DNA from: Streptomyces finlayi
Lineage (GTDB): Bacteria > Actinomycetota > Actinomycetes > Streptomycetales > Streptomycetaceae
Assembly (NCBI RefSeq): GCF_014216315.1
Contig: NZ_CP045702.1
Location: 4,898,001 to 4,962,000 of the forward strand
Direction: 5' to 3'
Length of the DNA stretch: 64,000 nucleotides
The notes under the pieces are model-generated. The model ran no database searches and was not told the origin of the DNA. It worked only from the letters and a program-made list of their open reading frames with translations. How positions within the stretch are numbered: position 1 is the stretch's first letter; each line of letters begins with the position of its first letter. Made by a program: the position numbers and the translations under genes. Below are positions 33,644 through 41,804 of the stretch, piece after piece.

Positions 33644-33675
33644 CGGTACCACTCTGGCCCCACTGGCTGGTACCG
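33644..33675. promoter_or_regulatory. inverted repeat operator of the toxin-antitoxin pair
   Basis: CGGTACCA (33644-33651) and TGGTACCG (33668-33675) form a perfect 8-bp inverted repeat with a 16-bp spacer, ending 7 bp before the antitoxin start. The placement suits autoregulation by the antitoxin or the complex. Confidence 0.6.
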
Positions 33676-33682
33676 TTTTGCT

Positions 33683-33883
33683 ATGGCCATGAATCTGCGT
33701 CTTCGCGACGACCAGACCGAAGCACTCAAGCAGCGCGCCGAGCAGGAGGGCACGAGCATGCACGCGATACTCCTGCAGGCCGTGGACGACTACCTCGCCA
33801 GGACCGCCCAGCAGGCCATCGTCCGGAAGACCGCCAAGGAGCAGGCCGCCAAGTGGGGCGAGCTCATGGAGCGGCTCAAGTGA
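33683..33883 (+). CDS. ribbon-helix-helix-type antitoxin of a Doc-like toxin
   Basis: 66 residues. The N-terminal strand-helix-helix (MNLRLRDDQTEALKQRAEQE, then SMHAILLQAVDDYLAR) is an Arc/CopG-like DNA-binding fold. The C-terminal helix (KEQAAKWGELMERLK) probably wraps the toxin. The stop overlaps the toxin start by 4 bp (GTGA). Confidence 0.8.
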   Translation: MAMNLRLRDDQTEALKQRAEQEGTSMHAILLQAVDDYLARTAQQAIVRKTAKEQAAKWGELMERLK

Positions 33884-34269
33884 CCTGCGTCTATCTGTCC
33901 GCCGAGGACATCCTCGTCATCGCCGAGCATGCCTGCGGCGACATGCAGATCGTGGTGCGCGACGCGGGCCTCCTGGAGTCGGCGGCGCACCGGCCGTCCG
34001 CGGCCATGTTCGGCGAAGAGGCGTACCCGGACGTGATCGACAAGGCCGCGGCGCTGCTGCAGTCGCTGGCGATCAATCACCCTCTGTTCGACGGCAACAA
34101 GCGCATGGCCTGGCTGTCCTGCGTGACGTTCCTGGCCATGAACGGAGTGGACCTGCGTCCCGACATCGACGCCGCGGAACGCCTGGTCATCGCCGTCGCG
34201 ACGGGGGAGACGGACGAGGTGAAAGCCATCGCGCAAGGGCTTCGCGAGCTGGTCGTCACCGAGGTGTGA
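33880..34269 (+). CDS. Fic/Doc-family toxin
   Basis: 129 residues from GTG 33880, translationally coupled to the antitoxin. The core motif reads HPLFDGNKRMAW, close to the Doc form (HxFxDANKR) that phosphorylates EF-Tu. The N-terminal YLSAEDILVIAEHACG is also Doc-like. Length fits Doc (about 126). It should be a type II toxin that arrests translation; the Doc rather than AMPylating-Fic call comes from the motif. Confidence 0.88.
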   Translation: MTCVYLSAEDILVIAEHACGDMQIVVRDAGLLESAAHRPSAAMFGEEAYPDVIDKAAALLQSLAINHPLFDGNKRMAWLSCVTFLAMNGVDLRPDIDAAERLVIAVATGETDEVKAIAQGLRELVVTEV

Positions 34270-34429
34270 CAGCCATCGCAATTCCTGACGCGGCGGCGTA
34301 GTTCAGGGACGTTCGCAGCCGGGCCCCCGGTAAGGTGGCCCGGTTGTCGTATCTCGTACGAGGTCGTACGAGGTCGTGCGAGACCCGCGGACAGCGCCAC
34401 ACGTACCCGAGAGACCCGAACCGGAGACC

Positions 34430-36211
34430 GTGACTACTACCGCCTCCCACCACCTCTCACCCGCCTTTCCCGGCCGCGCCCCCTGGGGCACGGCCGGCAA
34501 GCTGCGAGCCTGGCAGCAGGGCGCCATGGAGAGGTACATCCAGGAGCAGCCTCGCGACTTCCTCGCGGTCGCGACGCCCGGCGCGGGGAAGACCACCTTC
34601 GCGCTGACCCTCGCCTCGTGGCTGCTGCACCACCACGTCGTACAGCAGATCACCGTCGTCGCGCCGACCGAGCACCTCAAGAAGCAGTGGGCCGAGGCCG
34701 CGGCCCGGATAGGGATCAAGCTCGACCCCGAGTACAGCGCGGGCCCCGTGAGCAAGGAGTACCACGGGGTCGCCGTGACGTACGCGGGTGTCGGAGTCCG
34801 GCCGATGCTGCACCGTAACCGGTGCGAACAGCGCAAGACCCTCGTGATCCTCGACGAGATCCACCACGCCGGTGACTCCAAGTCCTGGGGCGAGGCGTGC
34901 CAGGAGGCGTTCGACCCGGCGACCCGGCGGCTCGCGCTCACCGGGACGCCCTTCCGGTCCGACACCAACCCGATCCCCTTCGTGGCGTACGAGGAGGGGA
35001 ACGACGGAATCCGGCGCTCCTCCGCCGACTACACGTACGGCTACGGCAACGCCCTCGCCGACGGTGTCGTGCGCCCGGTCATCTTCCTCAGTTACAGCGG
35101 CAACATGCGCTGGCGCACCAAGGCCGGTGACGAGATCGCCGCCCGCCTCGGCGAGCCGATGACCAGGGACGCCATCGGGCAGGCGTGGCGCACCGCGCTC
35201 TCGCCCACCGGTGACTGGATCCCCAACGTGCTCTCCGCCGCCGACAAGCGGCTGACCGAGGTCCGCAAGGGCATCCCCGACGCGGGCGGGCTCGTCATCG
35301 CGACCGACCAGGAGTCGGCCCGTGAGTACGCCAAGATCCTCAAGAAGGTGACCGGCGAGAAGCCGACCGTCGTCCTCTCCGACGAGAAGGCGGCCTCGAA
35401 GAAGATCGACGCCTTCACCGACGACGGATCGCGGTGGATGGTCGCGGTCCGGATGGTGTCGGAGGGCGTCGACGTGCCGCGCCTCGCGGTCGGCGTGTAC
35501 GCCACCACCATCTCGACACCGCTCTTCTTCGCGCAGGCCGTGGGCCGTTTCGTGCGTTCGCGGCGCCGCGGCGAGACCGCCTCAGTCTTCGTGCCGACCA
35601 TCCCGATGCTCCTCGACTTCGCCAACGAGATGGAGGTCGAGCGGGACCACGTCCTCGACAAGCCCAAGAAGGCCGGGGAGGAGGAGAACCCGTTCGCCGA
35701 GGAGGACAAGCTCCTCTCCGACGCGGAGAAGCTGGAGGACGAGGAGACCGAGGAGCAGCTGCCCTTCGAGGCGCTGGAGTCCGACGCGGTCTTCGACCGG
35801 GTGCTGTACGACGGTGCCGAGTTCGGCATGCAGGCGCACCCGGGCAGTGAGGAGGAGCAGGACTACCTCGGAATCCCGGGGCTCCTCGAACCCGACCAGG
35901 TGCAGCTGCTGCTCCAGAAGCGGCAGACCCGGCAGATCGCGCACAGCCGCCAGAAGCCGGCCGCGGAGGCCGACCTGCTGGAGAAGCCCGCCGAGGCCCG
36001 GCCGGTCGTCACGCACAAGCAGCTGCTCGGGCTGCGGAAGTCGCTCAACACGATGGTGTCGGCGTACACGCATCAGAGCGGCAAGCCGCACGGCGTGATC
36101 CACACGGAGCTGCGCCGGGTGTGCGGCGGCCCGCCGAGCGCCGAGGCGACGGCCGGACAGATCCAGGACCGGATCAAGAAGGTCCAGGAGTGGGCCACCC
36201 GTATGACGTGA
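34430..36211 (+). CDS. DEAD/DEAH-box helicase (SF2)
   Basis: 593 residues from GTG 34430 with GGAGA upstream. Walker A is ATPGAGKTTFAL near residue 45, motif II is ILDEIHHAG near 142, motif III LTGTPFR near 168, and motif VI is QAVGRFVRSRRRGE near 370. The C-terminal ~220 residues are acidic, then coiled. Resembles restriction-type/Ssl2-like helicases of actinobacteria. No methylase or nuclease gene is adjacent. The upstream region has CGTACGAGGT direct repeats (34344-34377). Confidence 0.88.
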   Translation: MTTTASHHLSPAFPGRAPWGTAGKLRAWQQGAMERYIQEQPRDFLAVATPGAGKTTFALTLASWLLHHHVVQQITVVAPTEHLKKQWAEAAARIGIKLDPEYSAGPVSKEYHGVAVTYAGVGVRPMLHRNRCEQRKTLVILDEIHHAGDSKSWGEACQEAFDPATRRLALTGTPFRSDTNPIPFVAYEEGNDGIRRSSADYTYGYGNALADGVVRPVIFLSYSGNMRWRTKAGDEIAARLGEPMTRDAIGQAWRTALSPTGDWIPNVLSAADKRLTEVRKGIPDAGGLVIATDQESAREYAKILKKVTGEKPTVVLSDEKAASKKIDAFTDDGSRWMVAVRMVSEGVDVPRLAVGVYATTISTPLFFAQAVGRFVRSRRRGETASVFVPTIPMLLDFANEMEVERDHVLDKPKKAGEEENPFAEEDKLLSDAEKLEDEETEEQLPFEALESDAVFDRVLYDGAEFGMQAHPGSEEEQDYLGIPGLLEPDQVQLLLQKRQTRQIAHSRQKPAAEADLLEKPAEARPVVTHKQLLGLRKSLNTMVSAYTHQSGKPHGVIHTELRRVCGGPPSAEATAGQIQDRIKKVQEWATRMT

Positions 36212-36691
36212 GCGGGCGCCGCCCTCTCCGCACCACCACCGCCGGCCCGGGCGAGGAGCACCGCTCCCGCCCGGGCCGAGTGCTCCCCCGACATGTTCCC
36301 GGGGGCTCCATGGAATATTTCTGGCCGATTGTTTACAGCACGTTAACGATGGTTCACATGTGGTGTACATGCCGTATACGGAGCGTGGCGGACGAGTCGC
36401 CCGACCAGGACGCGCGTAGATGTCCGGGTTCCGGACGGTGTCGCGCTGACCGGCGCTTATACCGGGCGGCCGTACGGAGGTTTCCGCGGGCGCCCGGATT
36501 CTGGACGAGGTCTTCCGCTGAGCGGACTCGCTCGCTACTGTCCCGGCCATACGAACGCCCCGTGGCAACGCCGCCGCGGAGCGCAGCCGGTGCCATGGCC
36601 TGCCGGCGGCCTCTCCGTGCGTCGCCGATGGGACCGGTGTCGCCACTGCCGCGAGAGAGCCGCCGTCACTCACCAAGAGGGAGAGGGCGTC
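36212..36691 (+). other. 480-bp gap before the IclR gene
   Basis: No convincing ORF. It starts with CCGGCCCGGGCGAGGAGC ... GCTCCCGCCCGGGCCG, a probable helicase terminator (about 36243-36277). A locally A/T-rich block follows (36312-36380, with TTTACAGCACGTTAACGATG), the likely promoter zone of the regulator. Confidence 0.4.
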
Positions 36692-37336
36692 GTGACCGCG
36701 GAGACATCCCAGACGCTCGACCGAGGACTGCGCGTCCTCAAGCTGCTCGCCGACACCGATCACGGCCTGACCGTCACCGAGTTGTCCAACAAACTCGGCG
36801 TCAATCGCACCGTGGTCTACCGTCTGCTCGCCACGCTGGAACAACACGCCCTGGTACGCCGCGATCTGGGCGGCCGGGCCAGGGTGGGCCTGGGCGTCCT
36901 GCGCCTGGGCCGTCAGGTGCACCCGCTCGTCCGGGAGGCCGCGCTGCCCGCGCTGCGTTCGCTGGCCGAGGACATAGGGGCCACCGCCCACCTCACGCTC
37001 GTCGACGGCACGGACGCGCTCGCCGTCGCGGTCGTCGAGCCGACCTGGACCGACTACCACGTGGCCTACCGCGCCGGCTTCCGGCACGCGCTCGACCGGG
37101 GCGCGGCGGGCCGGGCGATTCTCACCGCCCGGCAGCAGCCGACACCGGGCCACCCCGGCTACACCCTCACCCACGGCGAGCTCGAGGCCGGGGCGAGCGG
37201 GGCCGCCGCACCCCTCGTCGGGGTCTCGGGGGTGGAGGGCAGCGTCGGTGTGGTGATGCTCGCGGACGCCGTACCGGAACGGGTGGGTCCACGGGTGCTG
37301 GACGCCGCCCGGGAAGTAGCGGACGCCTTGCGGTGA
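36692..37336 (+). CDS. IclR-family transcriptional regulator
   Basis: 214 residues from GTG 36692 (GAGGGAGAGGG upstream). Winged helix-turn-helix at about 8-65 (LDRGLRVLKLLADTDHGLTV, then VNRTVVYRLLATLEQHALV). The effector domain begins LPALRSLAEDIGATAHLTLVDG and is shorter than usual (IclR proteins are ~250). No target gene is obvious; the following Lon-like gene is a separate function. It may act elsewhere or on itself. Confidence 0.9.
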   Translation: MTAETSQTLDRGLRVLKLLADTDHGLTVTELSNKLGVNRTVVYRLLATLEQHALVRRDLGGRARVGLGVLRLGRQVHPLVREAALPALRSLAEDIGATAHLTLVDGTDALAVAVVEPTWTDYHVAYRAGFRHALDRGAAGRAILTARQQPTPGHPGYTLTHGELEAGASGAAAPLVGVSGVEGSVGVVMLADAVPERVGPRVLDAAREVADALR

Positions 37337-37410
37337 CAGGGACACCGGGCGGGTTCGGCCCCGAGCCCGCCCGGCGGCGTGGGGCCGGGCACGGCAGATA
37401 GATTGGGCGG

Positions 37411-38199
37411 GTGCTCTCTCGCCTCTCGCGCCCCCGCGCGCTCGCCCTCTGTGCGCTGCCCGTCCTCGCGGTGTTCGGTACGGCCGCCTTCGCGCCGCTC
37501 CCGTTCACCCTGGCCGAGCCGGGGCTGACCGCGGACGTCCTCGGGAAGGATCACGGAAAGCCGGTGATCACCATCGAGGGCGCACCCACGCGGACCACCG
37601 AGGGCGCACTCCGGATGACGACGATCGTCGCGACGGGGCCGACCGCCGCGGTCCGGGTCGGCGATGTGATCGACAGCTGGTTCAGGACGGACCGCGCGGT
37701 CATGCCCCGCGACTCCGTCTATCCGACCGGCGGCTCCGAGAAGGAGATCGAGCGGCACAACCTCCAAGACATGAAGGAGTCGCAGGACGTCGCCGTCGAC
37801 GCGGCCCTGAAGTACCTCGGCAAGGACCCCGGCTCCCTCGACATCACCCTGAACCTCGCCGACGTGGGCGGCCCCAGCGCCGGGCTCTTCTTCTCGCTGG
37901 GAATCGTCGACAAACTGGTGGGCGACGGCTCCGGCGGCGATCTCACCGGCGGCCGCACCATCGCGGGTACCGGCACGATCGGCGCCGACGGCAAGGTCGG
38001 CGCCGTGGGCGGTGTCTCCTTGAAGACCCAGGCGGCCCGCCGTGACGGGGCCACGGTCTTCCTCGTGCCGAAGGCCGAGTGCACCCAGGCGCAGGCCGAG
38101 CTGCCCAGGGGCCTGCGGCTGATCCCCGTCACGACGCTGAGCGGCGCGGTGTCCTCTCTGCGGGCACTGGAGCGGGGGGACAAGGTCCCGAGCTGCTGA
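37411..38199 (+). CDS. membrane-anchored Lon-like (S16) serine protease
   Basis: 262 residues. One N-terminal membrane span (about 9-30), then an extracytoplasmic domain ending in a Lon proteolytic fold. The Ser-Lys dyad is visible: Ser in VGGPSAGLFFSLG (near residue 156) and Lys in VSLKTQAARRDGA (near 205). The ATPase part of Lon and the PDZ domain seen in YlbL relatives are missing. Its 3' end overlaps the convergent MFS gene by about 70 bp. Confidence 0.85.
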   Translation: MLSRLSRPRALALCALPVLAVFGTAAFAPLPFTLAEPGLTADVLGKDHGKPVITIEGAPTRTTEGALRMTTIVATGPTAAVRVGDVIDSWFRTDRAVMPRDSVYPTGGSEKEIERHNLQDMKESQDVAVDAALKYLGKDPGSLDITLNLADVGGPSAGLFFSLGIVDKLVGDGSGGDLTGGRTIAGTGTIGADGKVGAVGGVSLKTQAARRDGATVFLVPKAECTQAQAELPRGLRLIPVTTLSGAVSSLRALERGDKVPSC

Positions 38200-39448
38200 C
38201 ACCCTTCCCTGTGACGGGTCCGTGCTCCGGTTCCTCCATCGTGCGCCAGGCGGGGAAGACCAGCGGGCTCAGCGTGGCGAGGAAGTAGACCCCGCCCATC
38301 GCGAGCAGCGCGCCCGTCGCACCCGTGCTCTCCACCAGCAGCCCGGCCGCCAGACCGCCTACCGGCATGGCGAGTTCGCAGCCCGCGGTGAGCGCCCCGG
38401 ACACCCGGCTGCGCAATTCCTCGGGGACGCGTTCGTACGTCATCGTGGTCAGGATCGGGTTCAGCATGCCGCCCGCGATCCCGCTCAGCGCCATCGTGAC
38501 GGCCAGTGGCAGCGTCGTACCGGTGAACGCGGCGACCGCGAACCGGGGCGCGCCACACAGGATCACGCACACGGTGAACACCGTACGCCGGGAGAAGCGG
38601 TGCCCCACGGCCCCGTACAGCAGTGCTCCGGTGAGCCCGCCCGCCCCGAACAGTGCGGTGAGCAGGCCGAGGTCGGTGGCTCCGCCCAAGCGGCCCTCGG
38701 CGTGCACGGGGAGCAGAACGGCGTTCCAGCCCTGGTCGGTGCCGTTCATGAACATCACCATGACGACGACGGCGAGCAGGAGCCGGTTGCCCAGCAGGTA
38801 GGCGTATCCCTCGCGGAGTTCGGAGCGGTACGCGCGGAGCGTCACCGGCGCCTGGGCCTTGCGCGGTTCGGCCGCCGGGACCCCTCGTACGCCTGCCGCG
38901 ACCAGCAGGGCGGACAGGACGAACGTCGCTGCGTCCAGGAGGAGCACGGTCTCGGCGCCGACGAGCGAGATCAGCACACCGGCCAGCGCGGCCCCGACCA
39001 TCCGGGCGCCGCGCGAGACGGCGTCGAAGAGACTGGCGGCGCGGGCCAGCGTGGTGCCCGCGTGCTCGGCGAGGTCGGGGACGAGGACGTACCGGGCAGT
39101 GTTGCCCGGTGTGTGGACGAGGCCGTTGAGCGCCATCAGCGCACACAGCATCCAGAATTCGAGGGCCCCGGCGTGGTGCAGCAGCGGGATGGCAGCGATG
39201 GCCGTGCCGCAGACGGTGTCGGAGGCGACGGAGACCCGGCGGCGGCCGATCCGGTCGATGACGGGCCCGCCGATCAGCGCGGCGACGACGATCGGCAGCG
39301 TGGCGCAGAAGGCGACGACCCCGGCCCGGCCCGCGCTGCCGGTGGTCTCCAGGACGAACCAGGGAACGCCGATGAGCGTGAGCGAAGTCCCTGCGGTGGA
39401 TATGGAGTTGGCCGCGAGCACAGCGGCCAGTGGGGTGCGGTGACTCAT
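38129..39448 (-). CDS. MFS transporter (DHA3/enterobactin-exporter-like)
   Basis: 439 residues, about 12 membrane spans: LAAVLAANSISTAGTSLTLI at the start, GGPVIDRIGRRRVSVASD as loop motif, and a polar Pro-rich C-terminus. It is the last gene of an ArsR / small protein / MFS operon, so expression probably answers to the ArsR sensor. Substrate unknown. The final ~23 codons overlap the Lon-like gene on the other strand. Confidence 0.88.
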   Translation of the reverse strand: MSHRTPLAAVLAANSISTAGTSLTLIGVPWFVLETTGSAGRAGVVAFCATLPIVVAALIGGPVIDRIGRRRVSVASDTVCGTAIAAIPLLHHAGALEFWMLCALMALNGLVHTPGNTARYVLVPDLAEHAGTTLARAASLFDAVSRGARMVGAALAGVLISLVGAETVLLLDAATFVLSALLVAAGVRGVPAAEPRKAQAPVTLRAYRSELREGYAYLLGNRLLLAVVVMVMFMNGTDQGWNAVLLPVHAEGRLGGATDLGLLTALFGAGGLTGALLYGAVGHRFSRRTVFTVCVILCGAPRFAVAAFTGTTLPLAVTMALSGIAGGMLNPILTTMTYERVPEELRSRVSGALTAGCELAMPVGGLAAGLLVESTGATGALLAMGGVYFLATLSPLVFPAWRTMEEPEHGPVTGKGVSSSGPCPPAPVPAERTPRRSAS

Positions 39449-39469
39449 GGCGTTCCCCCTGGTCCTGGT

Positions 39470-39658
39470 CTATGCCGTACGAGGTGCGCGCACCGCCGCG
39501 GGAGCGGGGCGCTCCTGGGCGAGTCGCAGGCCGATCTCGACGAGTGCCCAGCCGAGCCGGGTGCGCAGACCGTGGGACGGGGCCCGTAACCGGGCTGCTT
39601 CGGCCTGTAGTTCAGCGGCGCGGCTGTTGTGGAGCAGGACGTGGATGTCCGGATGCAT
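39470..39658 (-). CDS. 62-residue conserved-looking small protein between ArsR and MFS genes
   Basis: ATG 39658 with AAAGGA upstream, 10 bp after the ArsR stop; ends 21 bp before the MFS start. The sequence begins MHPDIHVLLHNSRAAELQAE and is helical, Arg/Ala-rich, ending PAPAAVRAPRTA. Strong third-position GC and tight spacing support it as a real gene. No family recognised. Confidence 0.65.
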   Translation of the reverse strand: MHPDIHVLLHNSRAAELQAEAARLRAPSHGLRTRLGWALVEIGLRLAQERPAPAAVRAPRTA

Positions 39659-39668
39659 GACGGTCCTT

Positions 39669-40250
39669 TCATTCAGATGTGCGAGGGAAGGCGTGCAGAT
39701 GGAACCGGACCTTGGCGGAACCCTCGGTGCCGGGAGCCACCTCCCGCTCCCGGTAACTGTTGATGAGTTCGTGCACCTTGGCGTCCAGTTCCATCGTGAG
39801 TTCCGGGGTGAGCCGAAGCGTCCAGTCGCTGAGGTCGTGGGCGTCGGCCCAGTCCGGCCAGTCGCCCAAGGTGCCGAGGAAGGTGCTGAGTTCCTGGGTG
39901 TGGATGGAGGCGACCTCGTGGGTGAAGAGGTTCGCGGCGCCCCGCACCGTCGGGTCGGAGTTGGCATGGAGCTCGGAGTTGAACCGGATGGACTCATGGG
40001 CCGCCTGCCACCAGCGCTCGCGGCCCTTGCCGTGCTCGGGGGCGTCCTCGACGAAGCCGTACGCGGCCAGTTGGCGGAGGTGGTAGCTGGTCGCCCCGCT
40101 GGACTCGCCCAGGACCGCGGCGAGTTGCGAGGCGGTGGCGGGGCCGTTGGCGCGCAGTCTGCTCAGCAGGCGTATACGCAAGGGGTGGGCCAGCCCTCGC
40201 AGGGTGCGGGGGTCGAGCTCGTGGACTCTGTCCTGCGGGATCTCCGGCAT
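39669..40250 (-). CDS. ArsR-type winged-helix regulator
   Basis: 193 residues from ATG 40250 (MPEIPQDRVHELDPRTLRGL). The wHTH covers about 20-85, with RIRLLSRLRANGPATASQLA and SSGATSYHLRQLAAYGF. The C-terminal ~100 residues have no metal-binding cysteines, so it is the larger organic-ligand/stress type rather than a metal sensor. It lies behind a 14-bp periodic array and heads the operon with the small protein and MFS transporter. Confidence 0.88.
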   Translation of the reverse strand: MPEIPQDRVHELDPRTLRGLAHPLRIRLLSRLRANGPATASQLAAVLGESSGATSYHLRQLAAYGFVEDAPEHGKGRERWWQAAHESIRFNSELHANSDPTVRGAANLFTHEVASIHTQELSTFLGTLGDWPDWADAHDLSDWTLRLTPELTMELDAKVHELINSYREREVAPGTEGSAKVRFHLHAFPRTSE

Positions 40251-40265
40251 GAAACCACCGTAGAG

Positions 40266-40340
40266 TTGCAAAGGAAGTGTTGCAAGCAGTTTTTGCAACG
40301 ACTTCTTTGCAGCGACTTCTTTGGAGCGACTTCTTTGGAG
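40266..40340. repeat. six-fold 14-bp periodic array upstream of arsR-type gene
   Basis: Hexamers TTGCAA, TTGCAA, TTGCAA, TTGCAG, TTGGAG, TTGGAG start at 40266, 40280, 40293, 40307, 40321 and 40335. The last three units are near-perfect 14-bp tandem copies (CGACTTCTTTGSAG, 40299-40340). The array fills the space from 16 to 90 bp upstream of the regulator start and ends 14 bp from the next gene's stop. Likely an operator array. Confidence 0.75.
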
Positions 40341-40353
40341 TCCGGCCGCCCCG

Positions 40354-41193
40354 TCACCCCTCCTTGATGAACCCCTCCTCGACCAGCCAGTCCTTCGCGA
40401 CCTCGTGCGGGTCCTCCCCGTCCACGTCGACCTTCGCGTTGAGGACCTGGGCCACCTCCGTCGTCAGCTTCCTGCTGACCGGGTCCAGCAGGTCCGCGAT
40501 CTCCGGATACTTCTCGAAGGTCGCCGTGTGGATGACCGGGGCCGCGTTGTAGTTGGGGAAGAAGCGCCTGTCGTCCTCCAGCACGTCCAGGTTCATCGCC
40601 TTGATCCGCCCGTCCGTGGTGAACACCTCACCGAGCAGGCAGGAGTTGGACTTCGACACCTGGGTGTAGATGATCCCGGCGTCCATCTTCTGGATGTCGG
40701 CCGCAGGGACCGACATCCCGTACGCCTTCGCCATGCCCGGCAGACCGTCGTCGCGCGAGGCGAACTCGTTCTCCACGCAGACCGTCACCGCGCCCGGGTT
40801 CCTCTTCGTCAGCTCTGCGACGTCCGAGAGCGTCCTCAGCTCGTACTTCGCGTTGTTCCTTTTGCTGATGGCCGGCGCGTACGTGTTGTTGAGCGTGGAC
40901 TGCGGCAGCCACGTCACCCCGTTGCGGCGGCCCTGCTCGCGGACCGCCTCCCACTGCTCCAACGGGTCGACGACCGGCTTCGCGCGGCCGAGGTAGGTGA
41001 TCCAGGCGGTGCCTGTGTACTCGTACATCGCGTCGGCGTCGCCCTGCACGATCGCCTCGCGCGCACTGATCGAGCCCGGCAGGTTCGTCCGGTCCAGGAC
41101 CTCCGCGCCCGCCGCCTTGAAGACCAGGCCGATCATCTGGCCGAGAACGATGTTCTCGGTCAACTTGCCCCGGCCCTTCAGGGCCGGGTCAAG
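40354..41193 (-). pseudogene. 5'-truncated osmoprotectant (glycine betaine-type) ABC binding protein
   Basis: About 279 residues of an OpuAC/ProX-like domain from LTENIVLGQMIGLVFKAAGA to the C-terminus. The signal peptide, lipobox and first strand are missing. The reading frame upstream continues through the antisense of the lrp gene, with no credible start except a TTG at 41163. The breakpoint coincides with a perfect hairpin shared with the lrp stop. No permease or ATPase genes are adjacent. Probably a relic. Confidence 0.7.
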
Positions 41194-41198
41194 TTGAC
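41159..41198 (-). terminator. strong hairpin at the lrp stop / proX-like breakpoint
   Basis: GTCAACTTG and CAAGTTGAC pair over 9 bp, then after one mismatch CCCGGCCCT/AGGGCCGGG continue for 9 bp around a TC turn. It includes the lrp stop codon and is placed to terminate lrp. Confidence 0.7.
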
Positions 41199-41668
41199 TC
41201 GGTGTCCTCCGCCGCCTGCTCGACCAGCGGGATGATGCGGAGCGGGACCGGGTTCTCCATGACGATCGCCGTGGAGGCCCGGACAATGCCATCAAATCCG
41301 ACAACAAGGTCGATCACGCGCTGAAGATCCGCGTTCGAGCGGGCGACGAGCCGGCACAGCATGTCCCCGTGCCCGGTCGTGGTGTGCAACTCCAGCACCT
41401 CGGGAACGCGACCCAAATGGGCCCGCACATCCGCCCCTTGGCCCTGCTTGATCTCCAGCGTGGCGAAGGCGGTGACGGGGTAGCCGAGCGCGGCCGGGTC
41501 GACATCCGGGCCGAAACCCCGGATTACCCCGTTCGACTGAAGGCGGTCCAGCCGGGCCTGCACGGTCCCGCGCGCCACCCCGAGCCGCCGGGACGCTTCG
41601 AGCACTCCGATGCGGGGCTCCCGGGCCAGCAGCACGATGAGGCGCCCGTCCAGTCGGTCGATCGCCAC
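41189..41668 (-). CDS. Lrp/AsnC-family regulator divergent from hpd
   Basis: 159 residues from GTG 41668 with GGAGG upstream. HTH_AsnC at about 3-50 (IDRLDGRLIVLLAREPRIGV, RRLGVARGTVQARLDRLQ). The RAM ligand domain follows (FATLEIKQGQGADVRAHLGR, TTGHGDMLCRLVA). It is divergently placed 136 bp from the tyrosine-degradation gene hpd, so control of hpd by an aromatic amino acid is a reasonable inference. Confidence 0.88.
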   Translation of the reverse strand: MAIDRLDGRLIVLLAREPRIGVLEASRRLGVARGTVQARLDRLQSNGVIRGFGPDVDPAALGYPVTAFATLEIKQGQGADVRAHLGRVPEVLELHTTTGHGDMLCRLVARSNADLQRVIDLVVGFDGIVRASTAIVMENPVPLRIIPLVEQAAEDTEST

Positions 41669-41804
41669 GGTCCGCCTCCGGGAGTCCAGTATGTGATGGT
41701 CATCCTGTACGCATGGCCACCTGGCGCAGCGTACCGCCTGCACACATTGTCCAGTCGGATCGCGAACTGTTGCGCACCTTGCGAAGCGGCGAGAACCTTC
41801 GGGT

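Noticed and set aside
34340..34380. LexA/SOS box before the DEAD-box helicase
   Set aside because: CGTACGAGGT direct repeats do not match the Streptomyces LexA consensus (TCGAAC-N4-GTTCGA).
40354..41307. Full-length osmoprotectant-binding protein with start at 41307
   Set aside because: The first ~38 codons are antisense to lrp and contain no signal peptide; a 5'-truncated gene is more likely.
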